Shown piece after piece: positions 1 to 9,265 of a stretch of DNA of 64,000 nt (its first letter is position 1; each line of letters begins with the position of its first letter). The notes under the pieces were generated by a model. The model was not told the DNA's origin. It searched no databases and was given only the letters and a program-made list of their open reading frames with translations. The stretch spans positions 62,001 to 126,000 of the forward strand of contig JAEYNR010000006.1 of the NCBI GenBank assembly GCA_023412475.1, in the 5' to 3' direction. A program made the position numbers and the translations under genes. Origin of the DNA: Fibrobacterota bacterium. GTDB taxonomy: Bacteria > Fibrobacterota > Chitinivibrionia > Chitinivibrionales > Chitinispirillaceae.

Positions 1-24
1 CTTATTCTTGTTTAGCATTTAGAG

Positions 25-66
25 TTTTGTAATTTGGAATTTGTTCAGGATTTAAGATTTGTGATT
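25..66 (-). repeat. Dispersed AT-rich repeat, copy 1 (inverted)
   Basis: The reverse complement of this 42-base stretch matches 26076-26117 at 39 of 42 positions, counted by hand. It lies just past the 3' end of the efflux operon. The reverse complement of its flank (about 9-40) also resembles 31610-31640. No ORF or hairpin accounts for it, so it is probably one copy of a dispersed intergenic repeat. Confidence 0.6.
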
Positions 67-103
67 AAGAATTTTGTTCCGAAGTGACTGCCGAGCTACC
101 TGA

Positions 104-3100
104 TCAAAAATGTGGGTTACTGTTCACTCCACGTCTCTCCAGCAGAGTTCCGTCTTTGAGGTAAAGATCAGTCAGAGCTTTAACATAAGCTACTGCGGCT
201 CTGGCTTCATCAAGCTGTGCAACAGTTAAATCACGCTGAACCTGCAAAACCACATATTCAGTTGTTTTGCCAGCAGCCAGTCTGGCCTGCTCTGCAGTAA
301 GTTTCTCCTGCTGAAGCTGTCGGGTTGTACCCGCTTTCTCTATCATAAGCAATGACCGCTCAACCTCAGTCCACGCACTGCGGACATCCAGCTCCACAAG
401 CTGATCGATATTCTCCATCGATAGCTTTAACTGTTTTTTGGAAAGTTGAGATTTTTTGTACCTCTCTCGTGCAACACCATTGGTTGCTGGCATGGAAAAG
501 ATCAAACCTGCTGAGATAGATTTCTGATGATCCAGATCCTGAGACAAAGCATCTCCAAAGGCTTCGGAATAAGCTGTGCCACCAAGTCTTAAAAACAGAT
601 CAAGTTTTGGTAAAAGCCCATTTCTTGTCTGCACGATTTCCAGCTCCCCTCTTTTGCCTAAAAGGAGGGCTTGGCGCAGGTCGGGGCGGTATTTTTTTGA
701 AACTTGCAGGTGATAATTCAAAGAATCCTGAATTTTCGGTTCCGGCGGTTTATCTGTAAAAATGACCGGTTTCTCCCAGGAAACCAGTCTGTCCCCAATC
801 AGATAAGCCAGTCTGTACTTTTTTTGTTTCAGTGAAGTTTGTGAGTTAATAAGATCTTTTTCTCTAGTCGCCACCTCAGCCTTAACTGTTATCAGGTCAA
901 TAGGAGCAATCTTACCCACTCTCAGCCGTTCATTTGATTCGTTCAACAAGCGTTTGACCAGTTCCATTGATTGCTGATAGATAGAAATTTCCCGTTCAGC
1001 AAGATATGCATCCCAGTAAGCAGATTCAGTTTCAGCTAATAGCTTTTGTGCATAACCTGTTAACTCCTCCTGCCTGAGTTCCAGATCAATCGATGCTTTC
1101 CTCACAGGAGCCAGATTGAAACCAAAGCCAGCACCCTGAAGTAAAGACTGGGTGACAGAGAGTTCTAAAGCACGTTCATATCTTCGGTATTTAGGAGTGG
1201 CTGCTCCTGAAATTTTTAAGTTGGTACCACTTGGCAGATATTCTTCTATGGACAATGTTCCTCTATGATAAAGTTCAGACGAATCTGCGTTGCCCGGAAT
1301 GTGTTTTTGGTCGTAGGAGAAATTAAGTGTCGGTTCAAACCGATAACGGTTTTCCCTCACAGTGGCCTCCGCATAATCGACATCGATCCTTTCGATACGG
1401 ATAAGAGGATTATTGCTGACAGCACGGTTGAGCGCATCTTCAAGGGAAATCTCAGAAATACTGTCAGATTGGGCATAGGATAAACTTAAGAGTGCAGAAA
1501 TACAGATAATTGAGACAACTGTTGTGGCTTTTGCCGGGCTCAAATTCCGATTTTTTTTAAGAGTTTTCTTTTTGCCGTGTCGTTCCTCTACTATTGAATA
1601 GATAACCGGAATGAGAACCAGAGTGATAAGAGTAGATGCCAGAAGTCCACCAATAACCACCCTCGCCATGGGGGCCTGAGCTTCTCCACCTTCACCTAAA
1701 GCCAGAGCAAGAGGTGAAAGCCCCAAAACAGTAGTCGATGTGCTCATCAGAATAGGTCTGAGCCTTCTTACAGCAGCCCTTATTATTGCTTCCCGCAGCT
1801 CAAGTCCATCCTCTCTTCGTGACCGGTTCATGAAATCTATTAAAACTATCGCATTGTTTACTACAACACCAACAAGGACTATACATCCAATAAAGGCCTG
1901 TACCGAAAAAGGAGTACCTGAAAGAAGCATAATAGTAACTATGCCGATCAGTGCCACTGGTATAGACATCAGAATTATCAGAGGATCTTTGAAAGATTCA
2001 AACTGACCAGCCATAACCAGATACACCAGCATCACGGCCAGTATTATTCCGACCAGAAGTTCTCTATAGGCTTCCTGTTGCTCTTCATAATCTCCACGGA
2101 TCAATACAGCAAAATCAGAAGGAATTGACACCTGATTTATTTTTTCACGGATATCATTAACAACCGAACCCAGATCTCTTCCTGCATAGTTAATACTGAT
2201 TGATACTATACGTTCACGGTCTCTGCGTTCTATCTGCACCGGTCCGTTACCCTCAATAATCTCTGCAACATTCTGCAAAGTGACAGATACTCCGCTTTTA
2301 TTAACCAGGGATAGATTGGCCAGTTGTTCGACATTCATACGCTGATCCTTCGCCAATCGAACCATGATATCATATTCTTTACCATCACGTCGAACGGAGG
2401 TGGCCCTTGTTCCACCCATTGCCGTCTGAATCGAGTTTCCTATCTGGTAAGCAGAAAAACCCATATCAGCAGCTTTCTGCCGGTTTATCTTTACCATAAA
2501 TTCCGGCATTCCTGCCTCCCGGCTTACCTTTGCATCTGTTACACCCGGGATATCACTTATCAGTCCTGATATCCGCTCGGCCAGTTGCTGACCAGTTTGA
2601 AGATCATAACCACGCAACTCTATATCAACAGAGTTTCCCTGGCTGGAACCCATTCTCAGCAGGAATAAACCTTGTCCTTCACGAACACGAATCGTGGTGC
2701 CAGGAATTCCCCTCAGCGCAGTTCGAAGCCTGTCTGCAACCTGTGCAGAAGAACGCTTTCGCTCTGTTTTGGGCACCAAAGAAACCCGAATATCAGCAGT
2801 GTGCCCTGAAGCCCCCCAACCACCACCACCGCTGTTTGATACTATATATACTGCCTCAGGCACTTCTCTGCTTATCACCGATTCGATCCCATAAACAGTA
2901 CTGTCAAGAAGCTCCAGACGGGTGCCAACTTCCATCTCCACATTGACTCTCACTTCACTCTCATCAGCACTGGGCATAAGCTCCATACCAACAAGCGGAA
3001 GTATACATATTGATATTCCAAACAATAATGCAGTAACCAGAAGGACTGTTTTTCTATGATGAAGAGCCCAGGTGATGACTCTATGATAAGATTGTTCCAA

Positions 3101-4642
3101 AGAGTTGTAAGCATTTTCCATGGATTTAAAAAAGCGGGATATAACGGTTTTCTTATTCCCTAAATTTTCCATTCTCAAAAATCTGGACGAAAGCATGGGA
3201 ATAAGGGTAATGGCGGCAAACAGAGAACAGGCAAGCGAAAATGAGACTACATAAGCCAATTGTCTGAACATAATTCCGGAAATGCCTCTAATGAAGATTA
3301 CCGGAAAAAACACCACTATCGTAGTCATAGTACTGGCAAATACTGCTGAGATGACTTCTGAAGAGCCCTTATATGCACTTTCAATTGGAACTAAACCCCG
3401 TTCGCGATAATGGAATATATTGTCCAGCACCACTATGGAATTGTCGATCAGCATTCCTATGCCCAGAGCCAGCCCCCCGAAGGTCATCATGTTTAGAGTA
3501 AGGCCACCAAAATAGACCAATGCAAAAGTAGCGATTATTGATATAGGTATCGTGGTAGTAATAATGATCGTACTCGATACGTTTCTAAGGAAAAGCATCA
3601 GCACTAAAACAGCAATAGTTCCTCCCATAATCAGACTGATGCCAATACCTGTTATTGAGTTTTCTATAAAAGTGGCGTTATTTGAAAGCGGAATTATCTT
3701 CAGTTGAGGGATATCCAGGTTTATCCTCTCAATTTCCTTTAACACTCCCTTGGCAACTGCAACAGTATTAACTCCAGACTGCTTTGTAACCGAAAGTCTA
3801 ACTCCGGGTTTTTGATTAATTCTGATAATTGAAGTAATCTCAGCCATCCCATCAGAGACATCTGCAACATCGCCTATTGTCACTGGAATACCATCACGTA
3901 CTGCAATTATTGCACTTCGAACATCATCGAGATTATTATACTCTGCGAAAGTTCTGACAATAACCTCTTTACTTCCTTTATAGATTGTGCCGGCAGGAAT
4001 ATTGCGGTTTTCCTGCTGGAAAGTGCTTACTATCATGTCCGGAGAAATTTTCAGGGCCTCGAGTGCAGAGGCTTTTAGTGCAACCGATATCTCGCGGCTT
4101 TCTCCTCCCCTGATGTCCACAGATGCCACACCTGGACTGCGCTCCAATCGGTATTGCACCTGATCATCAATTAGCTGGCGCACTTCAATTGGCTCAAGTT
4201 CTGAAGAAACTCCCAAGGTCATAATAGGAAAAGAAGAGACATCGAATTTACGAATAAATGGCCGGTCCACATCTTCGGGAAGACGGTTTAATGTTCTATC
4301 TATTCTATCACGAATATCATTAACGGCTTCATCCAGATTAGTTCCCCAGACAAATTGAACTCTTATTCGGCTTACTCCTTCGGAGGATGTCGATGTGATC
4401 TCTTCTATGCCCTGTATTCCAGCCAACGAAGATTCCAGTGGACGCGAAATGAGCTCTTCCATCTCCTGCGGTCCGGCGTTTCCGTAATTGGTAATAACAG
4501 TAATTACCGGATTGGTAATTTCGGGCATCAGATCAATTGGCAAGCGCCAAAGCGAAAAGAGACCGATCAGAATTATTATTACGTAAATTACCGTAGTCAG
4601 TACAGGACGTCTGATTGGAAGCGATAAAAAACCACTGCTCAT
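104..4642 (-). CDS. RND efflux permease fused in frame to a TolC-like outer-membrane channel
   Basis: One 1512-residue frame holds two proteins that are normally separate. Residues 1 to about 1030 are an RND (AcrB/SwrC-like) proton-driven inner-membrane pump: N-terminal helix after MSSGFLSLPIRRPV, two periplasmic porter halves, and the TM4 relay GMLIDNSIVVLDNI, in which the second Asp of AcrB is Asn. Residues from about 1034 are an outer-membrane efflux protein (TolC family) with an SLEDALNRAVSNNPLI start and long coiled-coil helices. The junction contains a signal-peptide-like stretch, TTVVSIICISALLSLSYAQ. The start is an ATG with GGAGAGG 7 bases upstream, overlapping the adaptor gene's stop (ATGA). 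With the adaptor it would form a complete tripartite pump; the substrate is unknown. The junction lies on an A8 run, so the fusion could come from an indel or from slippage (see findings). A single residue-1034 TTG could start a separate TolC. Confidence 0.9.
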   Translation of the reverse strand: MSSGFLSLPIRRPVLTTVIYVIIILIGLFSLWRLPIDLMPEITNPVITVITNYGNAGPQEMEELISRPLESSLAGIQGIEEITSTSSEGVSRIRVQFVWGTNLDEAVNDIRDRIDRTLNRLPEDVDRPFIRKFDVSSFPIMTLGVSSELEPIEVRQLIDDQVQYRLERSPGVASVDIRGGESREISVALKASALEALKISPDMIVSTFQQENRNIPAGTIYKGSKEVIVRTFAEYNNLDDVRSAIIAVRDGIPVTIGDVADVSDGMAEITSIIRINQKPGVRLSVTKQSGVNTVAVAKGVLKEIERINLDIPQLKIIPLSNNATFIENSITGIGISLIMGGTIAVLVLMLFLRNVSSTIIITTTIPISIIATFALVYFGGLTLNMMTFGGLALGIGMLIDNSIVVLDNIFHYRERGLVPIESAYKGSSEVISAVFASTMTTIVVFFPVIFIRGISGIMFRQLAYVVSFSLACSLFAAITLIPMLSSRFLRMENLGNKKTVISRFFKSMENAYNSLEQSYHRVITWALHHRKTVLLVTALLFGISICILPLVGMELMPSADESEVRVNVEMEVGTRLELLDSTVYGIESVISREVPEAVYIVSNSGGGGWGASGHTADIRVSLVPKTERKRSSAQVADRLRTALRGIPGTTIRVREGQGLFLLRMGSSQGNSVDIELRGYDLQTGQQLAERISGLISDIPGVTDAKVSREAGMPEFMVKINRQKAADMGFSAYQIGNSIQTAMGGTRATSVRRDGKEYDIMVRLAKDQRMNVEQLANLSLVNKSGVSVTLQNVAEIIEGNGPVQIERRDRERIVSISINYAGRDLGSVVNDIREKINQVSIPSDFAVLIRGDYEEQQEAYRELLVGIILAVMLVYLVMAGQFESFKDPLIILMSIPVALIGIVTIMLLSGTPFSVQAFIGCIVLVGVVVNNAIVLIDFMNRSRREDGLELREAIIRAAVRRLRPILMSTSTTVLGLSPLALALGEGGEAQAPMARVVIGGLLASTLITLVLIPVIYSIVEERHGKKKTLKKNRNLSPAKATTVVSIICISALLSLSYAQSDSISEISLEDALNRAVSNNPLIRIERIDVDYAEATVRENRYRFEPTLNFSYDQKHIPGNADSSELYHRGTLSIEEYLPSGTNLKISGAATPKYRRYERALELSVTQSLLQGAGFGFNLAPVRKASIDLELRQEELTGYAQKLLAETESAYWDAYLAEREISIYQQSMELVKRLLNESNERLRVGKIAPIDLITVKAEVATREKDLINSQTSLKQKKYRLAYLIGDRLVSWEKPVIFTDKPPEPKIQDSLNYHLQVSKKYRPDLRQALLLGKRGELEIVQTRNGLLPKLDLFLRLGGTAYSEAFGDALSQDLDHQKSISAGLIFSMPATNGVARERYKKSQLSKKQLKLSMENIDQLVELDVRSAWTEVERSLLMIEKAGTTRQLQQEKLTAEQARLAAGKTTEYVVLQVQRDLTVAQLDEARAAVAYVKALTDLYLKDGTLLERRGVNSNPHF

Positions 4643-5883
4643 TTTTTTACCTCTCCAGAGGTATTTTCATTTTTGTTGTTCTTTGCTGAACCCTCTTTTG
4701 AAGTTTTAGAACTTAATCCACCCGAAATTTTGCTGCCATCTGTAAGGAGATGATTTCCCACTGTAACTACCTGGCCATTAAGTATGGGATGAAGCACCTC
4801 AACCTTGTCACCATCAATAATGCCTGTTTGCACCGGTATTAGTTGTGCTTTTCCAGAATCACCGGCCAGAAAAACCACCTCCTTACCGTTGCGGCTGACC
4901 ACTGAAGTCAGCGGAACAATCTGAGCGGAGTCTTTTTCTACCAATATAACCTCAACGCGGGCAAACATTCCTGGTTTAAGAAGCAGCGAATCATTTACAA
5001 CCGATATCTCTACTAATGCAGTTCTGGTCTCTGTCTGAAAAAGTGGCGATATGGAGGAAACTGTTCCGGTAAATTCTCTCCCAGAAAGCGCCTCAACTGT
5101 GATAAATGCTTGCTGGCCGATAGTGACATTGGGATAATCGCGCTCCGTAACAGATACCTCTACATAAACAGTATCAATCCCTACAATAGTTAAAACAGGT
5201 GAGTTCACCGAAAGAAGCGCCCCCCCATCTGTGTGACGGATTGCGACGTAGCCTGATTGAGCAGAGCGGATTGAGGTATAGTCCAGACGAGTCCTGGTCT
5301 GGGCAAGAGACGCTTCGCGTTGAGCAAGTTGAGCCGTAGCAAGATCGAATCTGGATTTCTGGGTGGTATACTGGGTCTCAATTGCATCGAGTTCTGCCTG
5401 TGAAGATACCCCCTTATTAACCAGTTCTTTTATCCTTTGCATCTCTTTTTCTGCAAATTTCAACTGCGCTTCTGACTCTTTTACCGAAGCCTTGCTCACT
5501 GCAACCTGAGCCGATGCTTCCTGAACAGCATGACGATATTCGATGTCATCAATTTTACCTACTATCTCATTAACCCCGGTTTTTGCCCCAATTCTTTTTG
5601 TAAGCTTCGAAATACGTCCAGAGACTTTTGCAGCGATCACATAAGAATATGCCGCATTAATGGAACCACTCAATTCCCGTTTTTGAATAATGTGACCGTA
5701 AGAGACCGGAGCTGTCTGAACTGCCACAACAGAAGCTGCTCCGGAACGACCATGCCCTGTAGATGCTTTACCAGTAGTTTCAGAACCGGACTTAGAGCTA
5801 CAAGAGTTTATCACTAATATTGCACTGAGTAACAGTATTACACTGCCAACTATCGTTTTTTTTTTCTTCATTTGTGGAACCAT
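4639..5883 (-). CDS. RND efflux periplasmic adaptor (membrane fusion protein), lipoprotein
   Basis: This 414-residue HlyD/AcrA-family adaptor links the inner-membrane pump to the outer-membrane channel. The N-terminus is a lipoprotein signal: KKKK, a hydrophobic stretch, then INSC with the lipid-bearing Cys at residue 28. The biotinyl-lipoyl half follows (AYSYVIAAKVSGRISKL), then an alpha-helical hairpin rich in Ala, Gln and Glu (about 110-190), the second lipoyl half (RSAQSGYVAIRH), a beta-barrel and a membrane-proximal domain. The C-terminus is polar (KNNKNENTSGEVKK). It is the first gene of the operon and overlaps the permease by 4 bases. Met5 is an alternative start; neither Met has a convincing ribosome-binding site. 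Confidence 0.92.
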   Translation of the reverse strand: MVPQMKKKKTIVGSVILLLSAILVINSCSSKSGSETTGKASTGHGRSGAASVVAVQTAPVSYGHIIQKRELSGSINAAYSYVIAAKVSGRISKLTKRIGAKTGVNEIVGKIDDIEYRHAVQEASAQVAVSKASVKESEAQLKFAEKEMQRIKELVNKGVSSQAELDAIETQYTTQKSRFDLATAQLAQREASLAQTRTRLDYTSIRSAQSGYVAIRHTDGGALLSVNSPVLTIVGIDTVYVEVSVTERDYPNVTIGQQAFITVEALSGREFTGTVSSISPLFQTETRTALVEISVVNDSLLLKPGMFARVEVILVEKDSAQIVPLTSVVSRNGKEVVFLAGDSGKAQLIPVQTGIIDGDKVEVLHPILNGQVVTVGNHLLTDGSKISGGLSSKTSKEGSAKNNKNENTSGEVKK

Positions 5884-5956
5884 CCGTTTCGAATTAAAAC
5901 TCCTGGTGTGTAAAAAGTGGATATCAACTTATGAAAGCAGCTCTGATTTAAAAAAA

Positions 5957-5969
5957 TGACAGTCTGTCA
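5957..5969. promoter_or_regulatory. Palindrome upstream of the efflux operon (possible operator)
   Basis: TGACAGTCTGTCA is a perfect 6+1+6 palindrome, flanked by an A run on one side and a T run on the other. It lies about 75 bases before the adaptor start. RND operons are often controlled by TetR- or MarR-type repressors that bind such sites, but no regulator gene is adjacent. A 4-bp hairpin followed by seven T on the minus strand means it could instead be a weak tex terminator. Confidence 0.4.
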
Positions 5970-6131
5970 GATTTTTTAGATGCAGCAAGATGAACAATTG
6001 TTACATCAATATTCTTTAAAAACAGTTTGAATTAAAATCAGTTGTATGGGTTATCGAAGAATATGGAAACGAAAAAAGAGATACTATCACTTATGGAAAG
6101 TATCTACAGTGTTTCTGGTTATATTTAAATA

Positions 6132-8327
6132 TCAACGGTTTTTAAAATGCTCAGCAAGATTGGAGAGCTGCCCCTGGGAAGGTCTGACTTTAGGAGACCT
6201 GGACCCAATATTTTTCATGGTAAGAGAGATGCGTCGTTTTTTTACATCGACTTTGATTATTTTAACATCGACTTTTTCATTTATAGCTACAACCTGGTCT
6301 GGTGTTTCAACATACTCATCTGCCAGTTGGGAAATGTGAATAAGGCCATCACAAACCGCGTTAATATTCACGAAAACACCAAAAGGAGTAATATTGGTAA
6401 CCCTGCCTGATACAATAGCTCCTTCCTGCAGTTCATTGAGCTTCAATTTACGTTTGATTTTTGGGGCAGAGATTGAGAAGAAGCGTCTTCCTGCCAGAAG
6501 CTGGTTGTAGATTTTCTTTTCAATAAAAATTTTCTGTACCGGATCATTGGATATAAAAGAGAGTAAAGTTTCCGGTTCGGTAATCAGGGTTTCAGCAGAT
6601 ATATTTATCTGCTCGCTGATTTCATCAAACCAGGGGTAAAAATCAGGGTGCACCATGGTGCGATCCAAGAGGTTTTCAGCATTGGGAATAATGATAAATC
6701 CCGCAATGTTTCTGAAAGTCACCTCTTTTATTCCATTAACCTTCAGAAGATCATTTTTGGAAGTGATCTTATTCTGGCTATCTGCAGTCTTGATCGATTG
6801 AAGCATTTCGCTGGTTACACACTTGCCCAGATTTGTCAGTTGTGAATCAAGCAGATCTTTTAGAATCACACCTGATTTTAAAGATTCTTCTATTATAAAT
6901 CTATTTATTATTTCCAGAAACCTAGCTTCGGTAATCAGATTTTGCGATGTGTTTGCTAAGTAATATTGAGTTCCAATTTTGGGAATAAGAGTAATCGGCT
7001 TAAGATACTGCAAAGCCAAACCATAAAGGACTCTCAGTTCATCATCGAGAAGTGAGGAGAATTCCTTCTGCATCCACTGAGAATCTGTAGGGTTATTCTT
7101 TGATGAGACCGGTTTAAAATGAACAAAATCTGGTTCTGGATTAAAAGTGTTTGTAATCGGTTTTAGTATTGATTCGGCAACAGAAGCATAATCATTATCA
7201 AGAATAAGGATATTCAAAGGTCTATGTCTGTTGATGAATTGACGAAGTCTGTCACTTGAAGAAGTTTTTCCTGCATGTGGTTTTCGTTCTGTAGTTGCCC
7301 CTAACAGATCACCTTTCCCGCTTACGGCCAGGAACAAAATATTTTTATCTTTAGAGCCATCCACCATAAGCAGTGGCCCACGCATATTTTCATTTTGAAT
7401 GTCTTTGCTAAGATCTGAAACTATTTTTCTAGTTACAACTTCTTCTGCTTCTTCACGCAGACGGCTTTTAACATCCCTCTCCATAGCTGGTTGAAGAAGT
7501 CTCAACCAGCAGTCATCAATGGCTTCACATATCAGATCGAAACCTGTAGAATCAGGGTTAGTGATGAAATGCTGGCGGATAAGTTCAGTTATTCTGAAGA
7601 GTTGCACACCAACTTTCAGCCTCAGAACCTTTTGATCTTCTGCAATCATTAATTTCAGGATTTCATCTTTAGTAAGCTCATTAACCGGAATAAACTTCCC
7701 TGAATAGCTTGAGTATTGAGGATCTTTTTTGTTTTTTGGAACTACCTCAATAAATCCATCATCATAGGTGAATTCTCTGCACATCGCCCTTACTGTTTCA
7801 TCATAAGCAAAGCGTTCTGCAAGGATATCCTTTACTCCCTGAATGACATCGTTAACAGAGGACAGAGTAGGATCTTTACCCACATATTCTTCAGCCATCA
7901 CCTCTACTGGGGTGCTCTCCTGCTCCTGCTTTACAACGATATCCGCCAGAGGATCGAGCCCTTTTTTGGATGCGAGCTGCCCCCTGGAACGAGGATTAGG
8001 TCTCAGAGGAATCAAAAGATCATCTAACTCATAAGCATTTGTGGTTAGATTGACCCTCTTTTCTTCAGAAGGATTTAACCGGTTTGCCTTCTTCAATGCG
8101 TTAAGGACTCGCTTCTTTTTTGAAGAAAGATCCTCCATTTTTTGAAGAAAATCAAAAATTTCCCATACCTGGGCAATTGTCATTTCAACTGCCACCTGGG
8201 GATAGTACTCTGTGAGATAATAAGGAGTGTCACCTTTATCGAACGCTACACAGAGCTGTTCTGCAAGACTTGCCTGCAAGTTCCATTTCTCGGATATCTG
8301 TTTTGAAAATTCAATCATGAAGGTCAA
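6132..8327 (-). CDS. tex: Tex-family S1 RNA-binding transcription accessory protein
   Basis: Tex is a cytoplasmic nucleic-acid-binding protein of transcription and RNA metabolism. The 731 residues follow the Tex order. An N-terminal helical region has NPRSRGQLASKKGLDPLADI, matching the usual GLEPLAD signature. A YqgF/RNase-H-like domain begins near residue 320 (GPLLMVDGSKDKNILFLAV). Helix-hairpin-helix segments follow (LLKVNGIKEVTFRNIAGFI), then a C-terminal S1 domain (EGAIVSGRVTNITPFGVFV to KRRISLTMKNIG). It is slightly shorter than the roughly 770-785 residues usual for the family and is quite divergent in the middle. Met4 is an alternative start. It appears to be a single-gene unit. Confidence 0.87.
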   Translation of the reverse strand: MTFMIEFSKQISEKWNLQASLAEQLCVAFDKGDTPYYLTEYYPQVAVEMTIAQVWEIFDFLQKMEDLSSKKKRVLNALKKANRLNPSEEKRVNLTTNAYELDDLLIPLRPNPRSRGQLASKKGLDPLADIVVKQEQESTPVEVMAEEYVGKDPTLSSVNDVIQGVKDILAERFAYDETVRAMCREFTYDDGFIEVVPKNKKDPQYSSYSGKFIPVNELTKDEILKLMIAEDQKVLRLKVGVQLFRITELIRQHFITNPDSTGFDLICEAIDDCWLRLLQPAMERDVKSRLREEAEEVVTRKIVSDLSKDIQNENMRGPLLMVDGSKDKNILFLAVSGKGDLLGATTERKPHAGKTSSSDRLRQFINRHRPLNILILDNDYASVAESILKPITNTFNPEPDFVHFKPVSSKNNPTDSQWMQKEFSSLLDDELRVLYGLALQYLKPITLIPKIGTQYYLANTSQNLITEARFLEIINRFIIEESLKSGVILKDLLDSQLTNLGKCVTSEMLQSIKTADSQNKITSKNDLLKVNGIKEVTFRNIAGFIIIPNAENLLDRTMVHPDFYPWFDEISEQINISAETLITEPETLLSFISNDPVQKIFIEKKIYNQLLAGRRFFSISAPKIKRKLKLNELQEGAIVSGRVTNITPFGVFVNINAVCDGLIHISQLADEYVETPDQVVAINEKVDVKIIKVDVKKRRISLTMKNIGSRSPKVRPSQGQLSNLAEHFKNR

Positions 8328-8433
8328 ACTATATTGAGGAGATGTTTATTATTTGCTGGACCCGTTAAAAATAGTACACGGAAAAAATCAGCGCAACAGG
8401 AATTATTTAAACAGGAATAGAAAGTGAGAGCAG

Positions 8434-8454
8434 GGGCGAATAGAAAATTCGCCC
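8434..8454 (-). terminator. Stem-loop downstream of the histone-like gene
   Basis: An 8-bp perfect stem (8434-8441 with 8447-8454) around a 5-base loop lies 20 bases past the histone-like stop codon. On the minus strand it is followed by a pyrimidine-rich but not T-rich tract, so terminator activity is plausible but weak by sequence. Confidence 0.4.
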
Positions 8455-8473
8455 GCAACAAGCTAAGAAATAA

Positions 8474-9115
8474 TCAAGCTTCAGATGAACCAACACTACT
8501 CAACTGAGGCAAATTTACTACTTCTGATATTTGGCTTGCAATACTTAATTTTTCTTTTCCCTTTGACCGTTTTACTGGCTTTTTAGCGAGTGGCTTTCTG
8601 CCCATAGCCCGATGAGCAGCCTTTTTAGCTGCGGTTTTTTTTACTGCTTTTTTAACTGTTTTCTTAATAACTGTTTTCTTTACTGCTGTTTTTTTTGCAG
8701 TGCTTTTCTTAACCGGAGCTTTTTTAATCGGTGTTTTTTTGACCGGCGTTTTCTTTATTGATACTTTTTTTACAGAGTTTTTTTTGACTGTGTTTTTTTT
8801 AGCTGGTGCTTTCCTGGCTGTTGTTTTCTTGGCCGGAGCTTTCTTTACATTTTTTTTTGCTGCAGTTTTTTTGGTCGCAACTTTTTTAATTACTGTTTTG
8901 TTTGCCGCAGCTTTTTTTGCCGCAGCTTTTTTGGTTGCAGCTTTTTTGGTTGCAGCTTTTTTGGTTGCAACTTTTTTTACTGCCGCTTTTTTTGCCGGAG
9001 CCTTTTTTGCAGCCTTCTTGACAACAGACTTTTTGGCCGGTGTTTCTTTTACTGCTTTCTTGGTGGCCTTTCTGGCAGAAGCCCTCTTTTTTACAGCAGT
9101 TTTTTTAGCTACCAC
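8474..9115 (-). CDS. Histone H1-like Lys/Ala-rich nucleoid protein
   Basis: The 213 residues are almost entirely KKxAxKK/KKAPAKK-type repeats from residue 3 to about 175, with a short less biased tail ending in NLPQLSSVGSSEA. This composition matches bacterial H1-like and AlgP-type proteins that bind DNA through lysine tails; a nucleoid-compaction role is inferred. The start is GTG: AGGAGG lies 7 bases upstream at 9123-9128, and the only nearby ATG is followed at once by TGA. A strong sigma70-like promoter lies about 150 bases upstream. The repetitive DNA makes copy number prone to change and to assembly error. Confidence 0.85.
   Translation of the reverse strand: MVAKKTAVKKRASARKATKKAVKETPAKKSVVKKAAKKAPAKKAAVKKVATKKAATKKAATKKAAAKKAAANKTVIKKVATKKTAAKKNVKKAPAKKTTARKAPAKKNTVKKNSVKKVSIKKTPVKKTPIKKAPVKKSTAKKTAVKKTVIKKTVKKAVKKTAAKKAAHRAMGRKPLAKKPVKRSKGKEKLSIASQISEVVNLPQLSSVGSSEA
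8911..8970 (-). repeat. 15-bp tandem repeat inside the histone-like gene
   Basis: Four consecutive 15-base units: two (8926-8955) are identical, the next differs by one base and the first by a few. Each encodes a KKAAT/KKAAA-type pentapeptide. The identity at DNA level suggests recent slipped-strand expansion. Confidence 0.8.
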
Positions 9116-9265
9116 TTCACATCCTCCTTTTAAGGAAACCTTGTAGATGACATGCGGTTTGCAGTCACGTTTTACAAATCAATATTGATTATTTCGATAC
9201 AACCTTAATGTCTGTTTGCTGTTGTCAAAGAAACTACAGACCGGCAAAACTGCTGATCAGCTATA

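Noticed and set aside
2530..2946. 138-codon plus-strand ORF inside the RND permease
   Set aside because: It is antisense to conserved permease sequence and rich in His, Pro and Gln as expected of a shadow frame.
8700..9146. 148-codon plus-strand ORF opposite the histone-like gene
   Set aside because: Its Phe/Leu/Ala-rich composition is the mirror of the Lys/Ala repeats on the other strand; it has no ribosome-binding site and is a shadow.
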